Counted from the first letter of the stretch, positions 35,301-43,281 are shown. The stretch: DNA of 64,000 bases from Nostoc sp. NIES-4103 (GCF_002368335.1 NZ_AP018288.1:7067435-7131434); one strand, 5' to 3'. A program made the numbers and translations. The notes: generated by a model not told the origin, from the letters alone.

Positions 35301-35502
35301 AACCTTGTTCTTTTTTAGGCATTACATTTGTAGCTGCCAGTTTTTCGGCAGCCGTCCGGATACGTTCTGCCTCAGATTCTGAAATTGTGCTGCTATGGCT
35401 TTTGACCGCAATATTGAGCTGGTCGCAAATTGCTAATAGCTCTTTGTTATCCAAATTCAATTCCTTTGATAATTCGTAGATTCTAACTTTGCCGTTGTTC
35501 AT
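32380..35502 (-). CDS. infB: Translation initiation factor IF-2
   Basis: GTPase that recruits formyl-Met-tRNA to the 30S subunit and promotes subunit joining. 1040 residues: an N-terminal IF2_N domain (MNNGKVRIYELSKELNLDNK), a long Pro/Lys-rich disordered linker (about residues 60-450, as in other cyanobacteria), a second IF2_N-like segment (VQELADILAVADTEIVKILF), the G domain (IMGHVDHGKTTLL near residue 541; FLDTPGHEAFTAM; AINKIDK) and C-terminal IF2 domains. A GGGGAAGAG precedes the start. It is the last gene of the rimP-nusA-ylxR-infB operon. Several large antisense open frames here reflect linker codon bias. Confidence 0.98.
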   Translation of the reverse strand: MNNGKVRIYELSKELNLDNKELLAICDQLNIAVKSHSSTISESEAERIRTAAEKLAATNVMPKKEQGSSSQKPNSPQTGSRNRPALPHKQQILEIRKPKILRNPTSNAPEASVANNPMAAASEVNPPAPPRPFATPVSPMKPTAPTRPVPRNQSETSVEPVVKEAEQTPPLQVKEQIPETIAAEKKPEKVVPPRPKPEKPTKPQLVSPPARPAAEKAAVIIDQGSPAEKPILKRDRSDGPKPKVAKATSTETPQAPVPKHARSTPSPVKPEQRGNRPPGAAPTGDGQRPTRPVRPSEAVAAMPIATPPRAMPGGPGKTEVVDEVITPDLLDLKRPTPPRINKGGKKWVEEEIIDEVKEKSGKGAVKGKRVKPILDDDFEDEDLLDDDDLDTPATIQVSLSIARPPKPKATKPGQTAATALVSTPTVKTKRSSSNRDQNRRQEVETKRERPEKVVITGPMTVQELADILAVADTEIVKILFIKGMAVSITQNLDIPTITLVAKELEVEVETAEREAEARKVTEMIDVADLENLHRRPPVVTIMGHVDHGKTTLLDSIRKTKVAAGEAGGITQHIGAYHVDIEHEGNKQQIVFLDTPGHEAFTAMRARGARVTDIAVLVVAADDGVRPQTVEAISHAQAAEVPIVVAINKIDKEGAQPERVKQELTQYGLTPEEWGGETIMVPVSAIKGENLDTLLEMILLVAEVEELNANPDRTAKGTVIEAHLDKAKGAVATLLIQNGTLHVGDMLVAGSAFGKVRAMVDDRGRRVDIASPSFAVEVLGLSDVPAAGDDFEVFENEKEARALAGDRADKQRLSRLLQGRVTLTTLSAQAQEGELKELNLILKGDVQGSVEAIVGALKQIPQNEVQIRMLLATAGEITETDIDLAAASNAVIIGFNTTYASGARQAADEAGVDVREYNIIYKLLEDIQGALEGLLEPELVEEPLGQTEVRAVFPVGRGAVAGCYVLSGKLIRNCKVRVRRSGKVIYEGVLDSLKRMKEDAREVNAGYECGIGVDKFHDWAEGDIIEAYQMVTKRRTLTLTK

Positions 35503-35986
35503 CCACTCTTCCCCTTTAATTTACAGTTTTTTAGCGGATGGCTGCCTGGGAGTGCGACATCTCCATCCTTTGATTACTGTTTTTAGGTTGCCGTTAAGAT
35601 TTTGCCGGTGCCTCCAATCAGGAAAGAGAGATGTTTCGGTTTAATGCTGGCATCTCCACCAGGAATGATGGTTAGCGGGCAGCCATAAAAATTTTTTACA
35701 TAAAAAATCCTTATCTAAACCCTTGATGCCGATCTGCGCCTGAGCGCTACCAGGTTGCCATTCTGTAGTTTCTTGTTTTGCTGATTCTGAGTTTTCCACA
35801 ACACAATCGAGTGAAACTTGTTGGGAGTGTTACTTTGCCGTTGTTTTAGTCAAACAGCCGTTTGCTAACTACACCCATTTACTATTTTGGCACTAACTCC
35901 GACAATTGCAGAAGGTGCAATTATAGCCAGACTATTCGGCTTTTAGCACAAATACTCTGGGGATTACCGCCACAAAGGTGTTCAAC
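35503..35986 (-). other. Long gap between ylxR and infB
   Basis: 484 bp inside an otherwise compact operon. On the minus strand a 52-codon frame (GTG 35799 to TAA 35643) reads VENSESAKQETTEWQPGSAQ and onwards, but no family is recognised and no good Shine-Dalgarno is seen. The rest has no repeat or clear gene. It may be an infB leader with its own promoter. Confidence 0.5.
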
Positions 35987-36256
35987 TTAAATTTTATTTT
36001 GGGGATTGCTTGGGGCTAAACGTTGCCACAATGTCTGATACAGTGCTTCTGGCACTGTTGCATGTAGCGATCGCCCTAGTCGATTTTTTTTCTGGGCTGC
36101 TTGTAGGCAACTCAGTTGTGGGCAGATGTAGGCTGAACGCCCCATGCCCTGATCTAATTGTACATTTCCCGATGGAAAGACGCGGACAATCCGCCAAAAG
36201 TCTTCTTTTAAGCTTACTTTGCGGCAACTAATACAACGCCGATAATTCGGTTTCAT
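35987..36256 (-). CDS. ylxR: YlxR (DUF448) RNA-binding protein
   Basis: 89 residues from the ATG at 36254-36256 (MKPNYRRCISCRKVSLKEDF); the frame extends upstream, but this start matches the family. The CISCRK motif and GRSAYICPQLSCLQAAQKKN match the YlxR fold, a small protein that binds RNA and has been linked to RNase P and transcription regulation in Bacillus. Located between nusA and infB as in most bacteria, which supports the call. Confidence 0.9.
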   Translation of the reverse strand: MKPNYRRCISCRKVSLKEDFWRIVRVFPSGNVQLDQGMGRSAYICPQLSCLQAAQKKNRLGRSLHATVPEALYQTLWQRLAPSNPQNKI

Positions 36257-36404
36257 TGGTCTATCATGACCCCAGGTTAGCATTTTGGTTATGAAAATTA
36301 AAGTTAGCAAGGCCAGCTTTTACTTATACCAAGTTGCTTTATTCCAAGTAATCATTAAGACTAGTATTGGTATTTATGGTATCAGAACTCAACAAGGCAA
36401 TTAG

Positions 36405-37703
36405 TTAATCTTCATCACTACTGTCTAAAGAATCATCCTCTACTTCTTCAAGATTGTCATCTTCATCCTCCAGTTCCTCAAGTTCAATTTCATCTTCCTC
36501 TAGGTCATCTTCTTCTTGTTCTAGTTGATATTTGGCGCGTGCAGCAGCGAACTTGGCATCTTCTCCTGCGTGGTCATATTTGGCTTTATCTTTAATGTCT
36601 ATTTTCCAACCAGTGAGTCTGGCTGCTAAACGAACATTTTGTCCTTCTTTACCAATAGCTAAACTCAGTTGGTCTTCTGCTACTAGTACGTGAGTTTGTC
36701 GGGTTTCAGGATCCATCAGACGCACTTCATCTACCCGTGCTGGACTCAAGGCGTTGGCAATATATGTTGCTGGGTCTGGTGACCAGCGAATCACATCTAT
36801 TTTTTCACCGCGTAATTCGTTAACTACTACTTGTATTCGCGATCCCCTAGCACCAATACAAGCACCAACTGGATCAACATCGCGCTCAAGGGTATCTACA
36901 GCAATTTTTGTCCTAGGGCCCACATAACGAGACGGAGGATTAGCTTCGCGTGCTACTGCCACAATCCGCACTACTTCATCTTCGATTTCTGGTACTTCGT
37001 TAGCAAATAGATAAACTACTAATCCAGCATCAGCGCGGGATACCAATAATTGTGGCCCTCGTTGCTGACCTTGGGAAACTTTTTTGAGATATACCTTGAA
37101 TGTAGCATTTGCCCGATAATTATCGTTGGGCAACTGTTCTCTTTTTGGTAATTCAGCTTCAACTTCTGGCTGACCAAAACCGCTGCTAACTGCCAAAATC
37201 ACTGATTGTCTTTCAAACCGCAAAACTCTAGCTTGCAGTACGGTACTTTCCAAGTCTTGGAACTCTTCTTGCACCATCTGACGTTGTTGATCCCGGAGTT
37301 TTTGCGCCAGTACTTGCTTGGTTTGCATAGCAGCCATGCGACCAAATTCTCCTTGATCTGGAGTTACATCCAAGACCACAGAGTCTCCCAACTGCGCTTC
37401 GGGAGCGACTTGTTGTACTTCATCTAAGGAAATCTGATGGTCGGAGTTGTTGACTTCTTCGACAATAGTTTTCGTGGAAAGTACACGAAAACCTTCTCCA
37501 TCAATATCAAGTTCTACTTCAAAATTATCAAAGTAATCTTCATCAAACTGTTTTCGCTCCAAATTTTGGGCGCGACGATATCTTTCGTAACCTTTAAGTA
37601 GTGCTTCTCTAATAGCTGATTGAACTGCTAAACGAGGTAAATTACGCTCACGACTTATACTTTCAATTAATTCTTTTAAACCTGGTAAAGTCACCATTGA
37701 CAT
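36405..37703 (-). CDS. nusA: Transcription termination/antitermination factor NusA
   Basis: Binds RNA polymerase and nascent RNA to control pausing, termination and antitermination. 432 residues: N-terminal polymerase-binding domain, S1 domain, two KH domains (GACIGARGSRIQVVVNELRG and LAIGKEGQNVRLAARLTGWK) and a very acidic tail (about residues 390-432, DDLEEDEIELEELEDED). The tail replaces the AR repeats of enterobacteria, as in other cyanobacteria. The start at 37703 is backed by AAGGAG seven bases upstream, preferred over the ATG two codons later. Confidence 0.97.
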   Translation of the reverse strand: MSMVTLPGLKELIESISRERNLPRLAVQSAIREALLKGYERYRRAQNLERKQFDEDYFDNFEVELDIDGEGFRVLSTKTIVEEVNNSDHQISLDEVQQVAPEAQLGDSVVLDVTPDQGEFGRMAAMQTKQVLAQKLRDQQRQMVQEEFQDLESTVLQARVLRFERQSVILAVSSGFGQPEVEAELPKREQLPNDNYRANATFKVYLKKVSQGQQRGPQLLVSRADAGLVVYLFANEVPEIEDEVVRIVAVAREANPPSRYVGPRTKIAVDTLERDVDPVGACIGARGSRIQVVVNELRGEKIDVIRWSPDPATYIANALSPARVDEVRLMDPETRQTHVLVAEDQLSLAIGKEGQNVRLAARLTGWKIDIKDKAKYDHAGEDAKFAAARAKYQLEQEEDDLEEDEIELEELEDEDDNLEEVEDDSLDSSDED

Positions 37704-37739
37704 AAGTATTCTCCTTAAATTTTATTTAAGCGCACAGCA

Positions 37740-37890
37740 AAATTTAAAAGTTAAAAGTTAGGAGTTAAAGTTAGGAGTTAGAAGTTAGGATTTAGGAGTT
37801 TTAAATTCTAACTTTAAAACTCAAGACTCAAAACTTCACAATAAACTCTTAACTGTTAACTCTTAACTATTAACTCCTAACTCTCAACTC
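37740..37890. repeat. STRR between rimP and nusA
   Basis: AGTTAGG/AGTTAAA heptamers (37745-37800) face CTTAACT/CTCCTAACT heptamers (37845-37890). The complementary arms make a potential stem across the whole intercistronic gap of an essential operon. Confidence 0.8.
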
Positions 37891-38352
37891 TTACCGTCGC
37901 TCATCTAGCTGCACCCTAGTAATCAAGGTGCGGGGAATTTCAACTACACGTCCTTTTTGATTTAAATAAACTTTTGTCTCATCCCGGCGAATCAACTGAC
38001 CAGTCCACTCTTGCTGTCCATCGTGGGGTGGGGAAGTGGAGATAATTACAGGGAATCCTTTAAAGGAAATAAATTCCCTGTCAGTTACTAGTTGCCGCGA
38101 AATACCAGGACTAGACACTTCCAAGACATAAGCATCTGGAATAATCTCCGCCGCATCTAGGGAAGCTTCTAAAGCACGGCTCATTTTCTCACAATCATCT
38201 AAACCAGTGTCCTGCTGGGGATTGCGGATATCTACCCGCAATATTGGTGGACGTTGGTTAGTATGAAAAACTATGCCAACGACTTCTAAACCCAGTTGTT
38301 CTGCTACTGGTATCGCCAAATCTATAATTTGTGGGACTAAGGGATGAGTCAT
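37891..38352 (-). CDS. rimP: Ribosome maturation factor RimP
   Basis: 153 residues from the ATG at 38350-38352 (MTHPLVPQIIDLAIPVAEQL). RimP assists maturation of the 30S subunit. Visible family motifs are LGLEVVGIVF, ILRVDIRNPQ, DDCEKMSRALEASLD, YVLEVSSPGISRQLVTDREF and the C-terminal SH3-like part. The frame continues upstream through a hairpin and is rejected as coding. First gene of the rimP-nusA-ylxR-infB operon. Confidence 0.94.
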   Translation of the reverse strand: MTHPLVPQIIDLAIPVAEQLGLEVVGIVFHTNQRPPILRVDIRNPQQDTGLDDCEKMSRALEASLDAAEIIPDAYVLEVSSPGISRQLVTDREFISFKGFPVIISTSPPHDGQQEWTGQLIRRDETKVYLNQKGRVVEIPRTLITRVQLDERR

Positions 38353-38365
38353 GCGAGAAATCAAT

Positions 38366-38390
38366 AAAAAAAGTGGGCATCGACCCACTT
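38366..38390 (-). terminator. Terminator-like hairpin in the rimP leader (possible attenuator)
   Basis: On the minus strand: AAGTGGG-TCGATG-CCCACTT (38390-38371) followed at once by a run of T (38370-38366), ending about 13 nt before the rimP ATG. It has the form of an intrinsic terminator. A second small hairpin (CGAACC/GGTTCG) lies upstream at about 38425-38443. It may end transcripts from the upstream gene or attenuate the operon. Confidence 0.65.
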
Positions 38391-38474
38391 CCTGCGATAA
38401 GGATATCTTCCAAGAAGTCTTGTAACGAACCTAATGATGGTTCGCCTCTAATTCGAGTTTAGCGCATTTCTTCA

Positions 38475-38557
38475 AGAGTCAATAGTCAATAGTCAGTTGT
38501 CAGTGGTTATTCCCCCATCTCCCTCATTCTCCCTCATCTCCCTCATCTCCCTCACTC
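38475..38557. repeat. Composite STRR cassette upstream of rimP
   Basis: AGTCAAT/AGTTGTC heptamers (38475-38505), core GTTATTC (38506-38512), then CTCCCTCAT 9-mers (38513-38557). Same order and orientation as at 5249-5440 and 49276-49455. Confidence 0.8.
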
Positions 38558-39997
38558 CCTAGTTTTTGGAAGAGCAGGATTTTTATCTACAACTGGCTGG
38601 ATAGGCGCTTTTGTTCTTGCCTGTCTGGTTTGCTCGACAATTTGTTCGATATCTTCTTGGGATAAACGTTGGACGTAATTAATCTTAATTTCTTCTAATA
38701 AGTCTGAAAATAAGCCCTGAATTTCTGAGAGTACGTGTTTTTTCTGGACTTCTGCTCCCAAGGCTTGGCTAAAGTGTTGCACTAATTGACTGGATAATTT
38801 TGCACCTACGGGATCTTCAACAGCGTTAACTATGGCTTTGTATAGGTTTGTTGTGATTTGGGTTGCTAGTTGTTCACTGAGTTGAGTCTGTACTTCTCCA
38901 ATACCAGGTAGATTCTGGAGGTTGCGGTAGACTGGGACTTGATCGAAAACTGTGGTGATATTGTGACGCAAAAGGGCGACAATTTCTGGCTTGATTTTAG
39001 GTAAAACTTGATACACTACTGTTTGTAGGAAGATACTAGCGATCGCTTCTAGTTCGTTGACATTATTAATATCTATATAAGGACGCAGGTTTTGTTGTTG
39101 TGAAAGCCAGCGTGTGAGGTCACCGCGCTGAATCGAACCCTGCATTTGGTTAATCACTCTCACCACAACAATTTCTGTGAGTTCTTCGGCAAAATTAGCG
39201 ACAAATACTTGATTTACTTGTCGCCGTAACGGTTGAAGATTTAATAGCTGTGCTTGGTCAAGGCGAACTACTACAGGTATAATTCGCAACCAGCGCAAAA
39301 ATGGCAGCAATAAAAATAGGTCATACCAACGCCACAAAATTGCGTTTAACCAGCTAAAACTCGGATGGCGACGCCGCAGAAGAAAACAACGCACCAGCAG
39401 TTCTATCGCAAATAAACCTACAAAAGGTAAGTCAATCAACCAAAATCGGTCATAAAACTCGCCATTTTCACCAATTTGGCGGTAATAGTTGGTGGCAATT
39501 AAAGGTGCGATTTGTTTGTTGAAAAAATTAATCTCACTCAACCAGCCTTTTTGAGATAAGTAAGCCGGACTCCAAAAAGTAGCAAAGGCAACTTTTGCAG
39601 ATTCATGGTTGGTGCGATCGCGCATTCGATTTTTAATTTTTTCTAGAGTCCCACTCTTACCAGCTGCTGCAAAGGGATTGCCATCGATCATATCTCTGCT
39701 GAGACGACTAACTTCTTCAAGCTGAGTCTTAACCTCTGGTGATGTTAACCCTGTTTGGCTAACTTGTTCTTCTAATACTTTGACTTTTTTAAGATAATTT
39801 TCCGTTTCTCTATTGGGTTCAATACCCTTTATTGGATCGTAAATCTGAATAATTTCGGGTATTCTTCGCAAATAGAAATCCCGCAAAGGTATGTAACTTA
39901 AATTAAACAATACTAAAGCTAAATTAACTATGGCAATCAATGCCATTAATCTTTCAAAGTATAGGTTATACCATTTTAAGGGTTTTCTATAACTCAT
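38552..39997 (-). CDS. Conserved cyanobacterial membrane protein of unknown function
   Basis: 481 residues. One N-terminal helix (about 15-35), a charged coiled-coil-prone region (residues 60-120), then two or three more hydrophobic segments (LIDLPFVGLFAIELLVRCFL and YDLFLLLPFLRWLRIIPVVV). The pattern DLPFV...ELLVR followed by an Arg-rich helix recalls the S3-S4 part of voltage-sensor-type channels, but no pore motif is seen. The C-terminal half is soluble and helical. Function unknown. The stop is at the edge of an STRR. Confidence 0.7.
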   Translation of the reverse strand: MSYRKPLKWYNLYFERLMALIAIVNLALVLFNLSYIPLRDFYLRRIPEIIQIYDPIKGIEPNRETENYLKKVKVLEEQVSQTGLTSPEVKTQLEEVSRLSRDMIDGNPFAAAGKSGTLEKIKNRMRDRTNHESAKVAFATFWSPAYLSQKGWLSEINFFNKQIAPLIATNYYRQIGENGEFYDRFWLIDLPFVGLFAIELLVRCFLLRRRHPSFSWLNAILWRWYDLFLLLPFLRWLRIIPVVVRLDQAQLLNLQPLRRQVNQVFVANFAEELTEIVVVRVINQMQGSIQRGDLTRWLSQQQNLRPYIDINNVNELEAIASIFLQTVVYQVLPKIKPEIVALLRHNITTVFDQVPVYRNLQNLPGIGEVQTQLSEQLATQITTNLYKAIVNAVEDPVGAKLSSQLVQHFSQALGAEVQKKHVLSEIQGLFSDLLEEIKINYVQRLSQEDIEQIVEQTRQARTKAPIQPVVDKNPALPKTRE

Positions 39998-40241
39998 TTT
40001 TAGTTATTTTTTATACAAATTTATCAAGATTCAAATTTTTCTAACTCATTATCATTATCTCAGTCAAGATACTTCTGTAGGCAGATGGCAAAAATCTCAA
40101 CTTTGATACTAGTTAAATTTAATCAACAGATGTGTAATTAATCAAAAATTATGAATAATTGAAACAAAATGTTTAAAGAAACGTAAAATGCACCTGTTAA
40201 ACTATATATCTTGTTGATTCCATTCAAAGGAGTTTTCAACT

Positions 40242-40985
40242 ATGTGGTGTGGGTTTGGAAAATCAAGCATGACAATCGCTGCTTCCTGCTTGATAACTGC
40301 TAGTTTTGTAATTTCAAACACAACTTTTGCTGCGATTGAGCGTAGTTATTCGCCGCAGCAATTCCGTGCTGTGTTGAGAGGATTAGGCTATAACGTTAAA
40401 GTCACGAATACACCTCTCACTGATGAGGAAACTAAAAAAGCAATACGTGAATTTCAGAAGGGATATAAGCTATCTGTTGATGGCATAGCGGGGCCAAAAA
40501 CTCAAAGTTTTGCCGCTAATATTGTTCAAATTCTGCAAGCGAATTTGAATGCGACGCTTAAACCAAATCCTCCTCTACCCCGTGATCATTTTTATGGGCC
40601 TCGTACAGAAGCTGCTGTTAAGGAGTTTCAAAAAAAGTATAACTTGCAACAAACTGGAATTGCTAATTTAGCACTGCGCCAGAAGTTAAATGAGGAGGCA
40701 AAGAAGGCTATTCAGCCTGGTACTCAGCCATCACCTCAACCAACATCTAGTCCGTCGCCAAGCCCCACAGCTACACCAACGCCAACGGCTACCCCGACGA
40801 CTAGCCCAACACCAACACCGACGGCTACACCGACGACTAGCCCAACACCAACGCCAACGGCTACACCGACGACTAGCCCAACACCAACGCCAACGGCTAC
40901 ACCGACGACTAGCCCAACACCAACGCCGACGGCTACACCGACGACTAGCCCAACACCAACGCCAACGGCTACACCCACACCCTAG
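40242..40985 (+). CDS. Secreted peptidoglycan-binding protein with Pro/Thr-rich tail
   Basis: 247 residues. A signal peptide (MTIAASCLITASFVISNTTF, then AAIE) is followed by two peptidoglycan-binding_1 domains (YSPQQFRAVLRGLGYNVKV to DGIAGPKTQ; then a second with FYGPRTEAAVKEFQKKYNLQ). The last 80 residues are TPTTSPTPTPTA repeats encoded by a 36-bp minisatellite. Such tails act as flexible wall-spanning spacers or glycosylation sites in other proteins. No catalytic domain follows, so it may be a wall-binding structural protein. An A/G-rich GGAG lies about 9 bp before the ATG. Confidence 0.9.
   Translation: MWCGFGKSSMTIAASCLITASFVISNTTFAAIERSYSPQQFRAVLRGLGYNVKVTNTPLTDEETKKAIREFQKGYKLSVDGIAGPKTQSFAANIVQILQANLNATLKPNPPLPRDHFYGPRTEAAVKEFQKKYNLQQTGIANLALRQKLNEEAKKAIQPGTQPSPQPTSSPSPSPTATPTPTATPTTSPTPTPTATPTTSPTPTPTATPTTSPTPTPTATPTTSPTPTPTATPTTSPTPTPTATPTP
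40787..40966 (+). repeat. 36-bp minisatellite, five copies, coding
   Basis: Five tandem 36-bp units beginning GGCTACACCGACGACTAGCC, each encoding 12 residues (TPTTSPTPTPTA), plus a partial sixth. Copies differ at only one to three bases, so copy number probably varies between strains. The antisense open frame (VGVAVGVGVG) is an artefact. Confidence 0.92.
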
Positions 40986-41017
40986 GAATTCACCAAGTTA
41001 ATTCTGACACCCGAACT

Positions 41018-41911
41018 TCAAGTTCTCTGATTTGGTTCTTCTAAAGGTCTGCCTTTAGGGGTAGGCAGAATTGGGCGGCGGTCATCATAAGGCATGGGAA
41101 TGTACTGTACAGTGGGTCGTCCTCCTTGTGGTTGTGGATACAAATCCATGAGTTCATAAATAGAATGGGGCAGTCCGACAGTTACGGGCAGCCCCATTTC
41201 TGTTGCTTCTTCAACTGTGATGGGATAGTCGTGGGTAACACGTCCGGTTGTCAAAGCTTCGATAATCGGTTCGATATTTTCAGGCGGAACTTTTTGTTTG
41301 GGTATATTATCTTTCAGCAGAGTCCGCACGAATCGCTGTACCTGCTGAATAGCTTTGCCTGCTTGGTCTGCCATAATTAGGGTTTGGTCATCCACATCAC
41401 TGATGGGTTTATCTTTAACCACTTTGAGAATACTCGCTGCGGGTAAGTTACCCAGTTGAGGGTCAACTGGCCCCAGGACAGCGTTAGCATCCATAATAAT
41501 TTCATCAGCGGCGAGGGCTAGCATCGTACCGCCACTCATTGCGTAGTGGGGTATAAACACAGTCACTTTTGAAGGGTGACGAATTAATGCTCTAGCGATT
41601 TGTTCAGTAGCTAAGACCAAACCACCAGGAGTGTGTAAAATTAAGTCTATTGGGACATCTGGCGGGGTGAGGCGAATAGCCCGCAATATCTGTTCTGAAT
41701 CTTCAATGGTAATGTAGCGAGATAAAGGTATTCCTAGTAAGCTGATGGACTCTTGACGATGAATCAGCAAAATCACTCGACTTTTGCGTTCCTGCTGGAA
41801 TTCCTGTAGGGCGCGTAAGCGTCGATATTCTACTTGACGTTTTTGCCAAATGGGTTGCAGGGAAGAGAGAAGAAGGAAAATCCAGAATATATCACCAATA
41901 CCAAAGCCCAT
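41018..41911 (-). CDS. SDH-family Clp-fold serine protease, membrane-anchored
   Basis: 297 residues from the ATG at 41909-41911 (MGFGIGDIFWIFLLLSSLQP), which gives an N-terminal membrane helix; the longer frame to 41998 is not supported. The Clp/crotonase core shows LILHTPGGLVLATEQIARAL, then the nucleophile region YAMSGGTMLALAADEI, and GPVDPQLGNLPA. This fits the Ser-Asp-His serine proteinases related to SppA and ClpP. Probably cleaves membrane or signal peptides. Function inferred from fold only. Ends convergently with the PG-binding gene. Confidence 0.88.
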   Translation of the reverse strand: MGFGIGDIFWIFLLLSSLQPIWQKRQVEYRRLRALQEFQQERKSRVILLIHRQESISLLGIPLSRYITIEDSEQILRAIRLTPPDVPIDLILHTPGGLVLATEQIARALIRHPSKVTVFIPHYAMSGGTMLALAADEIIMDANAVLGPVDPQLGNLPAASILKVVKDKPISDVDDQTLIMADQAGKAIQQVQRFVRTLLKDNIPKQKVPPENIEPIIEALTTGRVTHDYPITVEEATEMGLPVTVGLPHSIYELMDLYPQPQGGRPTVQYIPMPYDDRRPILPTPKGRPLEEPNQRT

Positions 41912-42028
41912 AAAATTGATGTTGTCAGAATAACGGTTGTCGTCATTATTGTGGCAAGTTATGAGCGATCGCAGGTCTATCTGAAGGTCTATTAGCAAGT
42001 AGAAACCAAATACCTAAAGTCGCAATAA

Positions 42029-42150
42029 TTAAGCAATTTCATCTAAATTTACCCCTAACTGACGCAAACGTTCCGCTAACTGTTCAGCTTTTCTTTTTTC
42101 CAATCATTTGGTTGTAAAGTTCCTAATTGACGTTCTAATAGGCGCTTTTC
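42029..42150 (-). pseudogene. C-terminal remnant of a Uma2/Rpn-type protein
   Basis: The minus strand encodes KAEQLAERLRQLGVNLDEIA then stop (42029-42031), the typical tail of Uma2-like or Rpn-like accessory proteins. Just upstream another frame reads RLLERQLGTLQPND, so a frameshift separates the pieces. No start or catalytic domain remains. Confidence 0.45.
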
Positions 42151-42211
42151 TAATGTGTTTATTTTATGCAATCAGCATACAATAAGTATTGTAGCCAATT
42201 TTCATAAACTT

Positions 42212-42496
42212 ATGATACCAGCAGTAATTAAACCCTCATTGTGGTTAGAGAAAGGTATTCTAATTGAAAAAGTCAATGGTGTGAATCTGTTTAAAATTAC
42301 AGACGAATTGCAAGCTCGGATGGAGGAACTTGTTGATAAAAAAATCCTTAATTACCTCACACCACAAGAAGCGGCTGAAATTGAAGCGATAGGGGAATTA
42401 ATCATAATTATTACCTATATGAATGGGATGATTGCTAATCAGGTGCAAAATTCCCAGGAAACAGAGACTTGGGAACAGAGATTAGAGAAAAATTAG
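42212..42496 (+). CDS. Small hypothetical protein
   Basis: 94 residues from the ATG at 42212 (MIPAVIKPSLWLEKGILIEK). It has an acidic helical centre (LTPQEAAEIEAIGELIIIIT) and no membrane signal. Its size and position beside a Uma2/Rpn remnant fit an accessory-type antitoxin-like protein, but no known antitoxin domain is seen and the idea is speculative. Confidence 0.55.
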   Translation: MIPAVIKPSLWLEKGILIEKVNGVNLFKITDELQARMEELVDKKILNYLTPQEAAEIEAIGELIIIITYMNGMIANQVQNSQETETWEQRLEKN

Positions 42497-42637
42497 TAAG
42501 CTAAAGCACATCTAAATTGCATAATCACCTGTGAAGGTAGTTGACTGATGACTGATGACTGATGACTGATGACACTCATCAGTCAACACAATTAAATATG
42601 CAACTTAAATGTGGAACAGCTTATCTCAAAAATGCTT

Positions 42638-42668
42638 TTTAGAGACGTTGCAATGCAAAGTCTCTAAA
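42638..42668. repeat. Palindromic repeat TTTAGAGAC...GTCTCTAAA
   Basis: 9-bp stem with a 13-nt centre (GTTGCAATGCAAA), of the AGAGACGTTGCATGCAACGT type frequent in Nostoc-like genomes. It lies 6 bp after the stop of the 42675-42950 gene and may act as its terminator. Confidence 0.75.
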
Positions 42669-42674
42669 TTTAGT

Positions 42675-42950
42675 TTATTGCATCAGAATTTGCCGGATTA
42701 AAATATTCATTACCTCATCTTGGTTACCTGTCGGTACTAGTGGACTCCAATCTCCGACGCTGGCGTAGCCACTAAGCTGCAATCTGTGAATTGTCCTGGT
42801 AACGGCTTTCTCAGAACCAATTAATAAATGCTTAACAGGTTCTCTGTTGGGAAACGGTTTTTCAGTTGATTGATTAAGGCTTGGTGTATTTAAACCTTCG
42901 CTCAAAAACTGTTCTAACTTTGACTGGGCAGAATTTTCTGATTGTGCCAT
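42675..42950 (-). CDS. Conserved cyanobacterial hypothetical protein
   Basis: 91 residues from the ATG at 42948-42950 (MAQSENSAQSKLEQFLSEGL). The C-terminal half contains the recognisable block KHLLIGSEKAVTRTIHRLQL, SGYASVGDWSPLVP, found in many cyanobacteria. No enzymatic domain known. The frame upstream of 42950 crosses a hairpin with HIP1 arms and is not taken as coding. Confidence 0.68.
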   Translation of the reverse strand: MAQSENSAQSKLEQFLSEGLNTPSLNQSTEKPFPNREPVKHLLIGSEKAVTRTIHRLQLSGYASVGDWSPLVPTGNQDEVMNILIRQILMQ

Positions 42951-42982
42951 GATGGTAGTCGTACTCCGATTGTGGATGTTAC

Positions 42983-43029
42983 ATAAAGGCGATCGCATCA
43001 TCTTTGCGGGATTGGGCGATCGCCTTTAT
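42983..43029. repeat. Inverted repeat with a HIP1 site in each arm
   Basis: Perfect 14-bp arms ATAAAGGCGATCGC / GCGATCGCCTTTAT (42983-42996 with 43016-43029) around a 19-nt loop. It lies 33 bp upstream of the minus-strand gene that starts at 42950. Confidence 0.85.
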
Positions 43030-43255
43030 CATGTTTTTATATTAATGTATAATTTTATACTTTTTAACTACAAATTCAAAAATTTTTAATAAAAATTCTC
43101 AAGTTTTAACGGCTATAAATTATGCTTGGCTAGAGTAATATGAGCAAGAGTAGTTAACAGAAATACCTTCAATTTTAGGCTTTTATACCAGTTTAAAAAA
43201 AGTCAAAATTCAAGGTTAATCTAGACTTTTGATTTTTGACTGGCTAAACAAAAAG

Positions 43256-43281
43256 TAGGGGCGTACAGCTGTACGCCCCTA
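43256..43281. repeat. Perfect 26-bp palindrome of the TAGGGGC family
   Basis: TAGGGGCGTACAG followed by its exact complement CTGTACGCCCCTA. It may terminate the Uma2 gene, whose stop lies 38 bp away on the minus strand. Confidence 0.85.

Noticed and set aside
40736..40978. Antisense VGVAVGVGVG frame
   Set aside because: Reverse translation of the coding 36-bp minisatellite.
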